The position numbers were made by a program, and so were the translations under genes. Positions 43,855 to 52,107 of a DNA stretch of 64,000 nt are shown here, in pieces. The notes under the pieces are model-generated. The model did not search any database and had not been told where the DNA came from. It saw only the letters and a program-made list of their open reading frames with translations. The DNA is from G963662675 sp963676845 (lineage in GTDB: Bacteria; Bacteroidota; Bacteroidia; Bacteroidales; Prolixibacteraceae). The first letter of the stretch is position 1. Each line of letters starts with the position of its first letter. Location of the stretch: positions 1 to 64,000 of the forward strand of contig CAXXKK010000033.1 in NCBI GenBank assembly GCA_963676845.2, read 5' to 3'.

Positions 43855-45177
43855 ATGATCAATAGAGTTGTTGAAACAAATATTCTTAGCCCAATTCAGA
43901 AATTTATTAAAGCAGAAAGCTTTAGTGGTATATTGCTTTTCTTTGCAACAGTGCTTGCGCTGGTGCTTGCAAATTCTCCAATTAGCGATAGCTACCAAAG
44001 CATATGGAATTATGAACTTGGTATTCAATCGGAAAGCTTTAAGCTTGTTAAACCTTTAATATTATGGATCAATGATGGTTTGATGGCTATCTTTTTCTTT
44101 CTAATCGGCTTAGAAATTAAGAGAGAAATATATATCGGAGAGTTAAATTCTTTGAAAAAATCAGCGTTGCCTATTTTTGCTGCGGTTGGAGGAATGCTTG
44201 TTCCTTTTATATTATATCTTGTATTGAATGAAAATCCGGAAACAGCAGGTGGCTGGGGAATTTCTATGGCAACTGATATTGCATTCTCATTGGCTATTTT
44301 ACAACTTTTAGGAAAAAGAGTTCCCTTGGGTTTAAAAATATTCCTAACTGCTTTTGCAATCATTGATGATATAGGTGCAGTTTTAGTAATTGCAATTTTC
44401 TACACCGGATCGATTTCATGGAATCTTATTTTATATGCAGGAATCTTATTACTGGTACTTTATTTCTTTGCATACAAGAAGATTCACAATAAATACCTTA
44501 TTTTTTCTTTTGGTATTATCATTTGGGTTTTGTTCTTAAAATCAGGAATTCATCCTACGATTGCCGGTATTCTGTTGGCTTTTGCAGTTCCTGTTCGCCA
44601 AAAAATAGATGAGTTTGCTTTTGCTTCAAAGCTTAAAAGAATTGTTGATAGAATTACAAATACAGGGAATGTTAATGAATTACCCATATTAACAGCTAAA
44701 CAGATTGAAGAAATTGACAACTTGCAGGATTGGACAAGTAAAGTTCAATCACCGCTACAGCAGTTAGAGCACAAGCTACATTACTGGGTTGCCTATTTTG
44801 TTATGCCTTTGTTTGCTTTTGCAAATGCTGGTGTTGTTCTGGGTGGGGGAGAACAGATTGATTTTGCGCTGTCATCAACAATTGCAATCTCCTTACTTTT
44901 AGGAAAGACATTGGGCGTTTCAATATTTTCATTTTTAAGTGTTAAACTGAAATTGGCTTCGTTGCCGGATTCTGTAACATTTAAAAATATTTTTGGAGTA
45001 GCTGTCTTGTCCGGCGTTGGGTTTACCATGTCTCTGTTTATTGGTAACCTTGCTTTTGCAGATGCAAGTGTTTACCTGAATTCTGCTAAGACAGGAATTA
45101 TTGCCGGATCAGTATTGGCTGGGTTACTTGGTTTTATAATATTGAAGCTTACAACAAAGAAAAATCATAGTAAATAG
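43855..45177 (+). CDS. nhaA: Na+/H+ antiporter NhaA
   Basis: A 440-residue inner-membrane antiporter that expels sodium in exchange for protons and sets internal pH. About twelve hydrophobic helices are present. The ion-binding aspartate pair is in AFAIIDDIGAVLVIAIF (about D171 and D172); NDGLMAIFFFLIGLEIKRE and WGISMATDIAFSLAIL are strongly conserved. A loop of about 45 residues between helices (KIDEFAFASKLKRI to HKLHYWVAYF) is longer than in E. coli (388 residues) but common in this phylum. Confidence 0.96.
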   Translation: MINRVVETNILSPIQKFIKAESFSGILLFFATVLALVLANSPISDSYQSIWNYELGIQSESFKLVKPLILWINDGLMAIFFFLIGLEIKREIYIGELNSLKKSALPIFAAVGGMLVPFILYLVLNENPETAGGWGISMATDIAFSLAILQLLGKRVPLGLKIFLTAFAIIDDIGAVLVIAIFYTGSISWNLILYAGILLLVLYFFAYKKIHNKYLIFSFGIIIWVLFLKSGIHPTIAGILLAFAVPVRQKIDEFAFASKLKRIVDRITNTGNVNELPILTAKQIEEIDNLQDWTSKVQSPLQQLEHKLHYWVAYFVMPLFAFANAGVVLGGGEQIDFALSSTIAISLLLGKTLGVSIFSFLSVKLKLASLPDSVTFKNIFGVAVLSGVGFTMSLFIGNLAFADASVYLNSAKTGIIAGSVLAGLLGFIILKLTTKKNHSK

Positions 45178-45181
45178 AGTG

Positions 45182-45754
45182 CTATTTCTTTTCTGCAACA
45201 ACCAGGTAATTTGTCTCAAGATCATTATAGATGCTGATATTTTCAAAACCTGCAGATAATAATTGTTCCTTAATAGTTTCTGGTGCAACCTTAATTTGAA
45301 CTGAAGGTCCACGTTGTGTTTCTGTTTTTTTCCAATCAGAAATAGCAATTTTAGCTTTTGGTTTCAATAAACGATGGCATTCATTTAATGTTTTTGATGG
45401 ATTACCAAGTTCGTGATGGAGATTTATCATGAACAGAAAATCGGCATTATTATCATCCAGCGGAATACTGCTATCTTCCATTTTTAGTGGCGTAATATTG
45501 TTGTGTTTCGGAGCAATATTTTCTTCCATCCAGTTAATCATGATGTCTGAAATATCACAGGCATAAATCTTTGCTTCTTGAAAAACTTTAGAAATTGGAG
45601 CACTAAAAAAACCTGTTCCTGCTCCTAAATCAATGATGATTTCCGGGTTTTCAAGACCAACTTTTTCCAGTATAAATTTTGGAGGTATTGATTCTAACCG
45701 TCCTGGGTGATTTAGTTTATGTAGTTTTTCCGGATTAAATATTTTACTTCCCAT
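45182..45754 (-). CDS. Class I SAM-dependent methyltransferase
   Basis: A 190-residue methyltransferase. The SAM site is IIDLGAGTGFFSAPISKVF (about 40-58), then YACDISDIMINWMEENI and FLFMINLHHELGNPSKTLNECHRLLKPKAKIAISDW. It ends 4 bases from nhaA on the opposite strand. FNPEKLHKLNHPGRL near the start recalls small UbiE-type arsenite or metal-related methyltransferases in Bacteroidota, but the substrate is unknown. Confidence 0.85.
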   Translation of the reverse strand: MGSKIFNPEKLHKLNHPGRLESIPPKFILEKVGLENPEIIIDLGAGTGFFSAPISKVFQEAKIYACDISDIMINWMEENIAPKHNNITPLKMEDSSIPLDDNNADFLFMINLHHELGNPSKTLNECHRLLKPKAKIAISDWKKTETQRGPSVQIKVAPETIKEQLLSAGFENISIYNDLETNYLVVAEKK

Positions 45755-45792
45755 AATGTGTGTTTAATTATTATTTCTTCTTACAACTTAGC

Positions 45793-46542
45793 CTACTGTC
45801 GGCTAAAAACTCTTTTCAGTAAGTCAGTTACCCGTGCTGTGGGGTCTTCACGGATATCTTTTTCCGTTTCTGCAATTTTCAGAAAAAGTCCGTCCAATGC
45901 ACGTTGGGTAAGGTAAGTACTTAAGTCTGTTTCAACAGGAGTAAGATTGGCAATTTGTCCAACGATGGAGTTGGCAACATTGTTCCATTGTCCGGTTAGC
46001 TCGTCCCATGATTGTTGAGCCGAGATATTCCCTACCAGCTTCTTATCAAGAGATGTTTGTATTTTAGGTTGATATAATGCCAGCAATGCATCATAATTTG
46101 TACGTTTAAGGTATTGTGTTGCGGCATCATCTTCACCCGTTAAAATACCAGCTGCATCCTGAATCGTCATTTGTTTAATGCTATTCACGAAGATGGGAGT
46201 AGCTTCTTTAGCAGCATCGGATGCTGCCTGGTTTATGGTTTCAATGACGTTATCAACCAAATTCTGTCCTCCAGGTATTCTTGAAAGGTTACTTGTGATA
46301 ACTTCTGCTTCGGGAGGAAGCAAAATTTTAACCGCTTCATCTTTAAGATAACCGTTATCAAAAGCCAGTCGGGTTACTGCACTATCAACTCCAACTGTTA
46401 AAGCTTCTTTTAAACCTGAAGATATTTCGGTTTGTGTAAGAGGTCTTTGTTCATCGTAAATGGTTTGGGCAATTTGTTGCATTTCAGCACAGCCGGAAAG
46501 TAAGAATACACTTGTTGCGAGAGTAATTAAAAATTGTTTCAT
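45793..46542 (-). CDS. DUF4197 lipoprotein
   Basis: A 249-residue lipoprotein with signal peptide and lipobox LSGC (Cys at 18). The body is helical and matches DUF4197: EISSGLKEALTVGVDSAVTRL, YLKDEAVKILLPPEAEVI, AAGILTGEDDAATQYLKRTNYDALLALYQPKI and the C-terminal QRALDGLFLKIAETEKDIRE. The family is widespread and its function unknown. An AT-rich promoter with -7 TAACTTTA and -33 TTTG lies upstream. Confidence 0.9.
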   Translation of the reverse strand: MKQFLITLATSVFLLSGCAEMQQIAQTIYDEQRPLTQTEISSGLKEALTVGVDSAVTRLAFDNGYLKDEAVKILLPPEAEVITSNLSRIPGGQNLVDNVIETINQAASDAAKEATPIFVNSIKQMTIQDAAGILTGEDDAATQYLKRTNYDALLALYQPKIQTSLDKKLVGNISAQQSWDELTGQWNNVANSIVGQIANLTPVETDLSTYLTQRALDGLFLKIAETEKDIREDPTARVTDLLKRVFSRQ

Positions 46543-46583
46543 GATTATTTAAACAGTGATTATTGCAAATGGTTTTCTGCGTG

Positions 46584-46617
46584 TAAAGTTAGTTGACTAT
46601 TTTAATGGGATTGCAAA
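46584..46617 (-). promoter_or_regulatory. Promoter of the DUF4197 gene
   Basis: On the minus strand a TTTG (46617 to 46614) and a -7-like TAACTTTA (46591 to 46584) are 22 bases apart, close to the Bacteroidota spacing. Start of transcription would be about 35 bases before the gene. Confidence 0.4.
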
Positions 46618-46665
46618 AATCTTGTTAACTTAATTGCTCTATTCCTAAATATATAATTAACGATT

Positions 46666-47040
46666 ATGAGATTTCCCATTCTTTTCATTGTCCTTATGAC
46701 AGCAATATCTGCCTGTAATACTAACCAAATGATTGTAGAAGATGATATTAGCGTTGATTTTGAGGTTCTTATTGGTGAATCTTTTTCAATGAACCTGAAA
46801 TCAAATCCAACAACAGGTTATTCCTGGTATTGGGTGAATAAGGAAAATGTTGAAATCGTTGATAGTATTAATTACAAATATCATTCTGATAACCCGCACC
46901 TGATAGGTAGTGGAGGTGTTGAAAGCTGGAGCTTTAAGGGAGTTGAAAAAGGGATTGATACGCTTCGATTTGAATATATCAGACCTTGGGAAAAAGAAGA
47001 CCCAGCAGATGAAACGATAATTGTAGTTAAAGTGTATTGA
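46666..47040 (+). CDS. Chagasin-type cysteine protease inhibitor (I42), lipoprotein
   Basis: A 124-residue lipoprotein with lipobox ISAC (Cys at 16). It carries the inhibitor loops of family I42: the NPTTGYSW motif (about residues 46-53), a central GSGGVESWSFKGVEKG loop, and RPWE near the C-terminus. The family blocks papain-like proteases. In bacteria it probably protects the envelope from secreted cysteine proteases. Confidence 0.9.
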   Translation: MRFPILFIVLMTAISACNTNQMIVEDDISVDFEVLIGESFSMNLKSNPTTGYSWYWVNKENVEIVDSINYKYHSDNPHLIGSGGVESWSFKGVEKGIDTLRFEYIRPWEKEDPADETIIVVKVY

Positions 47041-47111
47041 TTTGTTTTTGCACAAACAATTTTTCCTTATTACTTTTGAAGCACTTACAAAACAACAATT
47101 TACATATAGAA

Positions 47112-47177
47112 CCCCGTTCCGGGGAATAAAAACACAATGGTATTGAATTTAGGTTCATTACCAATCTTATTGTGTTT
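47112..47177. repeat. Two adjacent hairpins
   Basis: CCCCG (47112-47116) pairs with CGGGG (47120-47124). Next, AAACACAATGGTA (47130-47142) pairs in two blocks with TACC (47159-47162) and ATTGTGTTT (47169-47177). No T-run follows. It may be an interspersed element or structured RNA. Confidence 0.45.
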
Positions 47178-47355
47178 AAAATTCATTCATTATAATAAAT
47201 GCTCCTTTGAAATGGAGTTAAATTTGGATCAGTTGAAAATCATAGTGGATTTGATTTTGAGAAGTAAAATAACATTCTCTGTTAATCCTGAATTTTTTGA
47301 AAGTTGAAGATTATTAAGTCCCTAACTTCACCGTTAGGTGAAAAGCAGGGTGGCC

Positions 47356-47464
47356 AGTCAAAGTAGCCCGGGCCGGCGTTGGCGGGAATGATTTTTTGCG
47401 GGGATTCCGGGGTGTGCGCCAGAAAAGAAAAAATCATGACGCGGGGTGAAGGATGACTTTGACT
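47356..47464. repeat. Nested palindromic element, GC-rich
   Basis: Outer arms AGTCAAAGT (47356-47364) and ACTTTGACT (47456-47464) and inner arms ATGATTTTTT (47388-47397) and AAAAAATCAT (47428-47437) are perfect complements. The inner part is GC-rich (GCGGGGATTCCGGGGTG). A further hairpin (TTTTTCTC with GAGAAAAA) follows at about 47482-47505. The form suggests a REP- or MITE-like interspersed repeat; no transposase is present. Confidence 0.5.
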
Positions 47465-47612
47465 TGATTCTTTTTTGTTTCGTTTTTCTCATTTAAGGAG
47501 AAAAATGAAATCCCGTATGGAAAGACAAAAAGTTTATGATCTCAGTAATGCATATTATTCTTTGATTAGACAAATTCACTTTAATCTGGACTGATCTCTA
47601 AAATATACAATC

Positions 47613-48457
47613 ATGAAAATTAAAGATATTATTTCAGTGTCCTCAAAACCTTCTCTATATGAAAAGGGAACAAGTTTTATGTGGACGGATCAATATATTT
47701 CCAAACAATTGTTGAATATTCATTTAAACCCTGAACTTGATTTAGGAAGTAGGAAAAAATCAACAATAATAAATACAGCCAACTGGATTCTCGAAAGTCA
47801 AAAAGAAAAGGGGAGACTCAATATCTTGGATTTGGGATGTGGCCCTGGGTTGTACACCGAAATTTTTGCTGAGAAAGGTCACGCAGTTACCGGAATTGAT
47901 ATTTCAAAAACATCCATCGATTATGCAAAGAAATCGGCTAAAGCAAAATGTCTTGACATTCAATATCTAAATGCCAGTTATCTGGATGTAGAGCAGGAAA
48001 GCGGACAGTACGACCTGGTCGTGATGATCTATACTGATTTTGGCGTTTTGACACCTTCCGAAAGGGTGAGTTTGCTAAAAATGATTTATCAGGTACTTAA
48101 AAAAGGAGGTGTTTTTATTTTCGATGTTCTAAAAGACAACGAACTTGAGCACAAGTTATCTCCTCAAAGTTGGGAGAGGCTGCGAACAGTGGTTTCTGGA
48201 AAGAAACACCATACCTGGCACTTTCGGGCTCGTTTTTATACGATGAAGAAAAAGTGATTCTGTACCAGCATACAATTATAGATTCCAATGAACAGTTCCA
48301 GAATTATCGTTTCTGGACGCATTTTTTCTCTCAAAAAGATTTAAAATCTTTGTTGAAATCGCATAGATTTACGTCGGTAGATTGCCGGGAAGATATACTT
48401 CCTGAAACCGGTTTGTGGGACGGGAATAATGTGATTTTTACAATAGCTACAAAATAA
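47613..48457 (+). pseudogene. SAM-dependent methyltransferase, frameshifted
   Basis: The first frame (47613-48257) gives a methyltransferase with SAM site ILDLGCGPGLYTEIFAEKG (about 70-88), GIDISKTSIDYAKKSA and YDLVVMIYTDFGVL. After SPQSWE it turns into nonsense and stops. The natural C-terminus continues in another frame: EAANSGFWKETPYLALSGSF to NVIFTIATK, ending at 48457. Restoring one A near 48173-48176 (GGGAAGAGG) rejoins the two into one protein of about 281 residues. It is either a one-base deletion or an assembly error. Confidence 0.85.
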
Positions 48458-48465
48458 TAAAGTTT

Positions 48466-48499
48466 TGCTGTCGCGGATAAATTCCGTGACAGCACTTTT
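48466..48499 (+). terminator. Terminator of the methyltransferase gene
   Basis: TGCTGTCGCGG (48466-48476) pairs with CCGTGACAGCA (48484-48494) with one G-U pair, then CTTTT. It ends 12 bases before the next start codon. Confidence 0.85.
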
Positions 48500-48511
48500 C
48501 ACACAAATTGA

Positions 48512-48949
48512 ATGAAAAAGAATACACTGCTTAAACGACTCTGGTTTTTCGGAATCGTAGTTATGGGTTCAATAATTGGAATTTTGTCTCGTTCCAGCCT
48601 AATTCAAATACCTGAATTCTTTAGTCTTTACACGGGCGATACCATTTGGGCATTTACCGCCTATTATCTAATTGCATTCCTGTTCCCTAAAATGAAAGCC
48701 AAATACAGATTTTTGTCGGCCATATCTTTTTCAGTTTTTATAGAACTCTCTCAATTATTAAAATACGAATGGCTGGAATCTTTGCGGGAATTTAAAATTG
48801 TTGGCTTAATGATAGGCTATGGTTTTAAGTGGAGCGATCTGCTTTGTTACCTGGTTGGCTGTTTGCTGGCTTTGGGAATTGATCTTCTGTTTAAGCTTTC
48901 TGAAAAACAAGCTATATTAGGAAATGATATACACCTGCAAGATTTATAA
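48512..48949 (+). CDS. DUF2809 membrane protein
   Basis: A 145-residue inner-membrane protein with four hydrophobic segments (about 9-27, 37-58, 66-82, 110-128). The family pattern GSIIGILSRS, YTGDTIWAFTAYYLIAFLFP, FIELSQLLKYEWLESLR and GYGFKWSDLLCYLVGCLLAL identifies DUF2809. Its role is unknown; some members sit near antibiotic-resistance-like genes. Its last codons contain the first unit of a phased repeat array. Confidence 0.9.
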   Translation: MKKNTLLKRLWFFGIVVMGSIIGILSRSSLIQIPEFFSLYTGDTIWAFTAYYLIAFLFPKMKAKYRFLSAISFSVFIELSQLLKYEWLESLREFKIVGLMIGYGFKWSDLLCYLVGCLLALGIDLLFKLSEKQAILGNDIHLQDL

Positions 48950-49090
48950 GTCGCCCTGCAGTTTTTTTTGAATTCCTGCACCATTTTTAGCTTTTTCTGC
49001 AATGTTTCTTGAGCTTCTGCAAGGTTTTTTGAAATTTCTGCAGTATTTATTTACAATCTGCGGCGATTTTTCGAATATCTGCAGCGCAGA
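48935..49090. repeat. Phased array of CTGCA motifs, 20-21 bp period
   Basis: CTGC(A/G)-starting units begin at 48935, 48956, 48976, 48997, 49017, 49038, 49058 and 49079, with steps 21, 20, 21, 20, 21, 20, 21. The spacers are T-rich and unrelated. The array ends at a head-to-head inverted unit (CTGCAGCGCAG). It lies between DUF2809 and clpB and resembles the array at 6686-6861, but here units keep one orientation. Confidence 0.75.
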
Positions 49091-49140
49091 AAATCAAAAA
49101 TTTTACGCTGGAAGGTCTAAAAACAAGCAAGACGTCCTAA

Positions 49141-49216
49141 AGCGGTGCAGGATACGATTATTCGCTCGCTGTACCGCTGCCACACGCATCCTTTCGTGTG
49201 GTTTAGCTGAGGCTAA
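49141..49216. ncRNA. Structured element of three consecutive hairpins
   Basis: AGCGGT (49141-49146) pairs with ACCGCT (49173-49178); CCACACG (49180-49186) pairs with CGTGTGG (49195-49201); TTAGC pairs with GCTAA at about 49203-49216. AGGAT in the first loop can also pair with ATCCT in the second, a possible pseudoknot. The stretch is GC-richer than its flanks and has no reading frame of note. It may be a structured RNA or an interspersed repeat. Confidence 0.4.
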
Positions 49217-49420
49217 TAAGTAACGTTGCTCATTTTTTACATGTTCATCTGATACACTAAATAAATCCCTGCCAATAATTCTTCTTACCCAATTATTTAT
49301 CAGACGAAAAGTCCTGAAGGCCCTGTAAATAAAGACATTCTGTCGTGTTTTTAGTTTTGGTTGTTTTTTTGAAACCAAATCACCGTAAAACAGAAAAAAG
49401 ATTAGATAGAAAAATAGAAC

Positions 49421-52015
49421 ATGATGAACTTTAACAATTTTACAATTAAGTCTCAGGAAGCATTGCAACATGCTTTTGAAATTGCCCAGGGAAAACAACA
49501 GCAGGCAATTGAGACCGGGCATGTCCTTAAAGGATTATTACATTCTGCTGAGAATGTAACTGGCTTTTTATTGAAAAAGCTGGGGGTAAACATGCCTGTA
49601 TTTAACCAGGCCCTCGATAAAATTGTTGATTCATATCCAAAAGTTAGCGGGGGAGAACAGTACTTATCAACTACGGCCAATAAAGCGCTTCAAAAGTCGC
49701 TCGATATTTCCCGGAAGATGGGGGATCAGTTTGTGTCGGTTGAGCATATTCTGCTTGGTTTGCTTGAGACAGGCGATACCACTTCAACTTTTATGAAGGA
49801 CAATGGCCTGAATAAAAAAGACATGGAAGCAGCCATTGCCGAATTGCGTAAAGGAGCAAAGGTTGAAAGCCAGACAGCAGAAGATCAGTTTAATTCATTG
49901 AACCGCTTTGCCATCAATTTAAATGAAATGGCACGAAACGGGAAGCTCGATCCGGTGATTGGCCGTGATGATGAAATACGTCGTATTCTTCAGATTTTAT
50001 CAAGAAGAACCAAAAATAATCCGGTGCTTATTGGTGAACCCGGAACAGGAAAAACAGCCATTGCCGAAGGTTTGGCGCATCGTATTGTTCGTGGTGACGT
50101 ACCCGAAAACCTGAAATCGAAGCAGCTGTTTTCACTGGACATGGGTGCATTAGTGGCCGGAGCAAAATACAAAGGTGAGTTTGAAGAACGCTTAAAAGCT
50201 GTCGTAAACGAAGTGATTAAATCGGATGGTGAAGTTATTCTGTTTATTGATGAAATTCATACCCTTGTGGGTGCAGGAAAAGGCGAAGGTGCTATGGATG
50301 CAGCCAATATTTTGAAACCCGCTTTGGCTCGTGGTGAGCTGCGTTCCATTGGTGCAACAACTTTGGATGAGTACCAAAAGTACTTTGAGAAAGACAAAGC
50401 TTTGGAGCGTCGTTTCCAGATTGTAATGGTGAATGAGCCGGATGAGCTAAGTGCCATTTCCATTTTAAGGGGATTGAAGGAACGCTATGAAAATCACCAT
50501 AAAGTTCGGATTAAAGACAATGCGTTGATTGCCGCAGTAGAGCTGTCAAGTCGATATATTTCAGATCGTTTCTTACCGGATAAAGCCATTGACCTGATGG
50601 ATGAAGCGGCAGCTAAGTTGCGCTTGGAGATGGATTCGCTACCAGAAGAGTTGGATGAAATCGAACGAAAAATTAAGCAGTTGGAAATTGAGCGTGAAGC
50701 TATTAAGCGTGAGAAAGATAAGGCGAAGCTGGCAAGCTTAAATGAAGAGATTGCTAACCTTAAAGAAGATCAGTCTCGTTATCGCGGACAGTGGGATATG
50801 GAGAAATCTCTGATTGACGGTATTCAGCAGAATAAAAGTCAGATTGAAGAGTTGAAGCTGGAAGCTGACCAGGCCGAGCGATCTGGTGATTATGGACGTG
50901 TCGCTGAAATCCGCTATGGAAAGGTGAAAGAAGCAGAGGAAGAGATTGTTCGCCTTCAAACTGAATTGCAGCAAATTCAGGCAGATTCGCTGATCAAAGA
51001 GGAAGTAGATTCGGAAGATATTGCTGAGGTTGTTGCCCGCTGGACCGGAATACCAGTATCGAAGATGATGCAGAGCGAAAGAGAGAAACTTCTTCACCTG
51101 GAAGATGAATTACACAAACGTGTAGTTGGTCAGGATGAAGCGATACTTGCCGTGGCTGATGCGGTTCGTCGTAGTCGTGCCGGCTTGCAGGATGAGAAAC
51201 GACCTATTGGCTCATTCATCTTTTTAGGAACGACAGGGGTTGGAAAAACAGAGCTTGCAAAAGCTTTGGCAGAATACCTGTTTGATGACGAAAACATGAT
51301 GACCCGTATTGACATGTCTGAATATCAGGAAAAGTTTTCGGTTACCCGTTTAATTGGATCGCCTCCGGGATATGTGGGTTATGATGAAGGCGGTCAGTTA
51401 ACAGAAGCTGTGCGTCGTAAACCGTATTCTGTGGTGTTGTTTGATGAGATTGAAAAAGCCCATCCCGATGTGTTTAACGTGTTGTTACAAGTGCTTGATG
51501 ACGGACGTTTAACCGATAATAAGGGTAGAGTGGTGAATTTCAAAAATACGATTATCATCATGACTTCAAACCTGGGATCGCAGTTGATTCAGGAAGGCTT
51601 TGAGCACATGAACGAGACGAATAGTGCTGAAGTCTTTGAACAAACCCGAAGTGCAATTTTCGAACTGCTAAGAAAGACCATTCGCCCGGAATTCCTGAAC
51701 AGGATTGATGAAACCATCATGTTTACTCCACTGCGAAGGGACGACATCAAGCAGATTGTTCGCATTCAGCTGAAGCGAATCATGAAGCGTCTGGGAAATC
51801 AGAACCTGAACGTGGAAATGACAGATAAAGCTATGGATTGGGTGGCAAATGTAGGTTATGATCCTCAGTATGGGGCACGGCCTATAAACCGGATTCTTCA
51901 AAAATATGTATTGAACGAATTGTCCAAAAAAATATTGGCCGGTGATGTGTCGGTTGAACAAGCCATCCAGATTGATATTGAAGATGATGAACTTGTTTTT
52001 AAAACCAAGGACTAA
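49421..52015 (+). CDS. clpB: ATP-dependent disaggregase ClpB
   Basis: An 864-residue Hsp100 protein that pulls apart protein aggregates with DnaK. The N-domain has two Clp repeats (residues 1-145). The first AAA+ domain shows Walker A GEPGTGKTA (about 205) and Walker B EVILFIDEIH; the long coiled-coil M-domain spans about 400-530 (IERKIKQLEIEREAIKREKD), which separates ClpB from ClpA and ClpC. The second AAA+ domain has GTTGVGKTE (about 602), SVVLFDEIEKAHPDV and sensor GARPINRILQKYV. It stands alone, with 470 bases of non-coding sequence upstream that hold repeats but no obvious heat-shock operator. Confidence 0.97.
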   Translation: MMNFNNFTIKSQEALQHAFEIAQGKQQQAIETGHVLKGLLHSAENVTGFLLKKLGVNMPVFNQALDKIVDSYPKVSGGEQYLSTTANKALQKSLDISRKMGDQFVSVEHILLGLLETGDTTSTFMKDNGLNKKDMEAAIAELRKGAKVESQTAEDQFNSLNRFAINLNEMARNGKLDPVIGRDDEIRRILQILSRRTKNNPVLIGEPGTGKTAIAEGLAHRIVRGDVPENLKSKQLFSLDMGALVAGAKYKGEFEERLKAVVNEVIKSDGEVILFIDEIHTLVGAGKGEGAMDAANILKPALARGELRSIGATTLDEYQKYFEKDKALERRFQIVMVNEPDELSAISILRGLKERYENHHKVRIKDNALIAAVELSSRYISDRFLPDKAIDLMDEAAAKLRLEMDSLPEELDEIERKIKQLEIEREAIKREKDKAKLASLNEEIANLKEDQSRYRGQWDMEKSLIDGIQQNKSQIEELKLEADQAERSGDYGRVAEIRYGKVKEAEEEIVRLQTELQQIQADSLIKEEVDSEDIAEVVARWTGIPVSKMMQSEREKLLHLEDELHKRVVGQDEAILAVADAVRRSRAGLQDEKRPIGSFIFLGTTGVGKTELAKALAEYLFDDENMMTRIDMSEYQEKFSVTRLIGSPPGYVGYDEGGQLTEAVRRKPYSVVLFDEIEKAHPDVFNVLLQVLDDGRLTDNKGRVVNFKNTIIIMTSNLGSQLIQEGFEHMNETNSAEVFEQTRSAIFELLRKTIRPEFLNRIDETIMFTPLRRDDIKQIVRIQLKRIMKRLGNQNLNVEMTDKAMDWVANVGYDPQYGARPINRILQKYVLNELSKKILAGDVSVEQAIQIDIEDDELVFKTKD

Positions 52016-52056
52016 GCAGTTGCTTTAAAATCAGTTTTAAAATATCACTATATTTG

Positions 52057-52086
52057 AAGCCCCGTCAAAAAACGGGGCTTTTTTAT
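52057..52086 (+). terminator. Terminator of clpB
   Basis: AAGCCCCGT (52057-52065) pairs perfectly with ACGGGGCTT (52072-52080), then TTTTTAT. Confidence 0.92.
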
Positions 52087-52107
52087 TGATGACCTAAAAC
52101 CTAAGGA

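Larger units (their letters stand above)
47041..47612. other. Intergenic region with structured repeats
   Basis: A 572-base region without a supportable gene. It holds a hairpin pair at 47112-47177, a small hairpin CCTAAC/GTTAGG (47321-47338) and a nested palindromic element at 47356-47464, which is GC-richer than the surrounding sequence. Confidence 0.65.

Noticed and set aside
49002..49522. Frames on both strands before and into clpB
   Set aside because: One runs antisense into the conserved clpB start and another covers the phased array and the hairpin element; neither has recognisable protein character.
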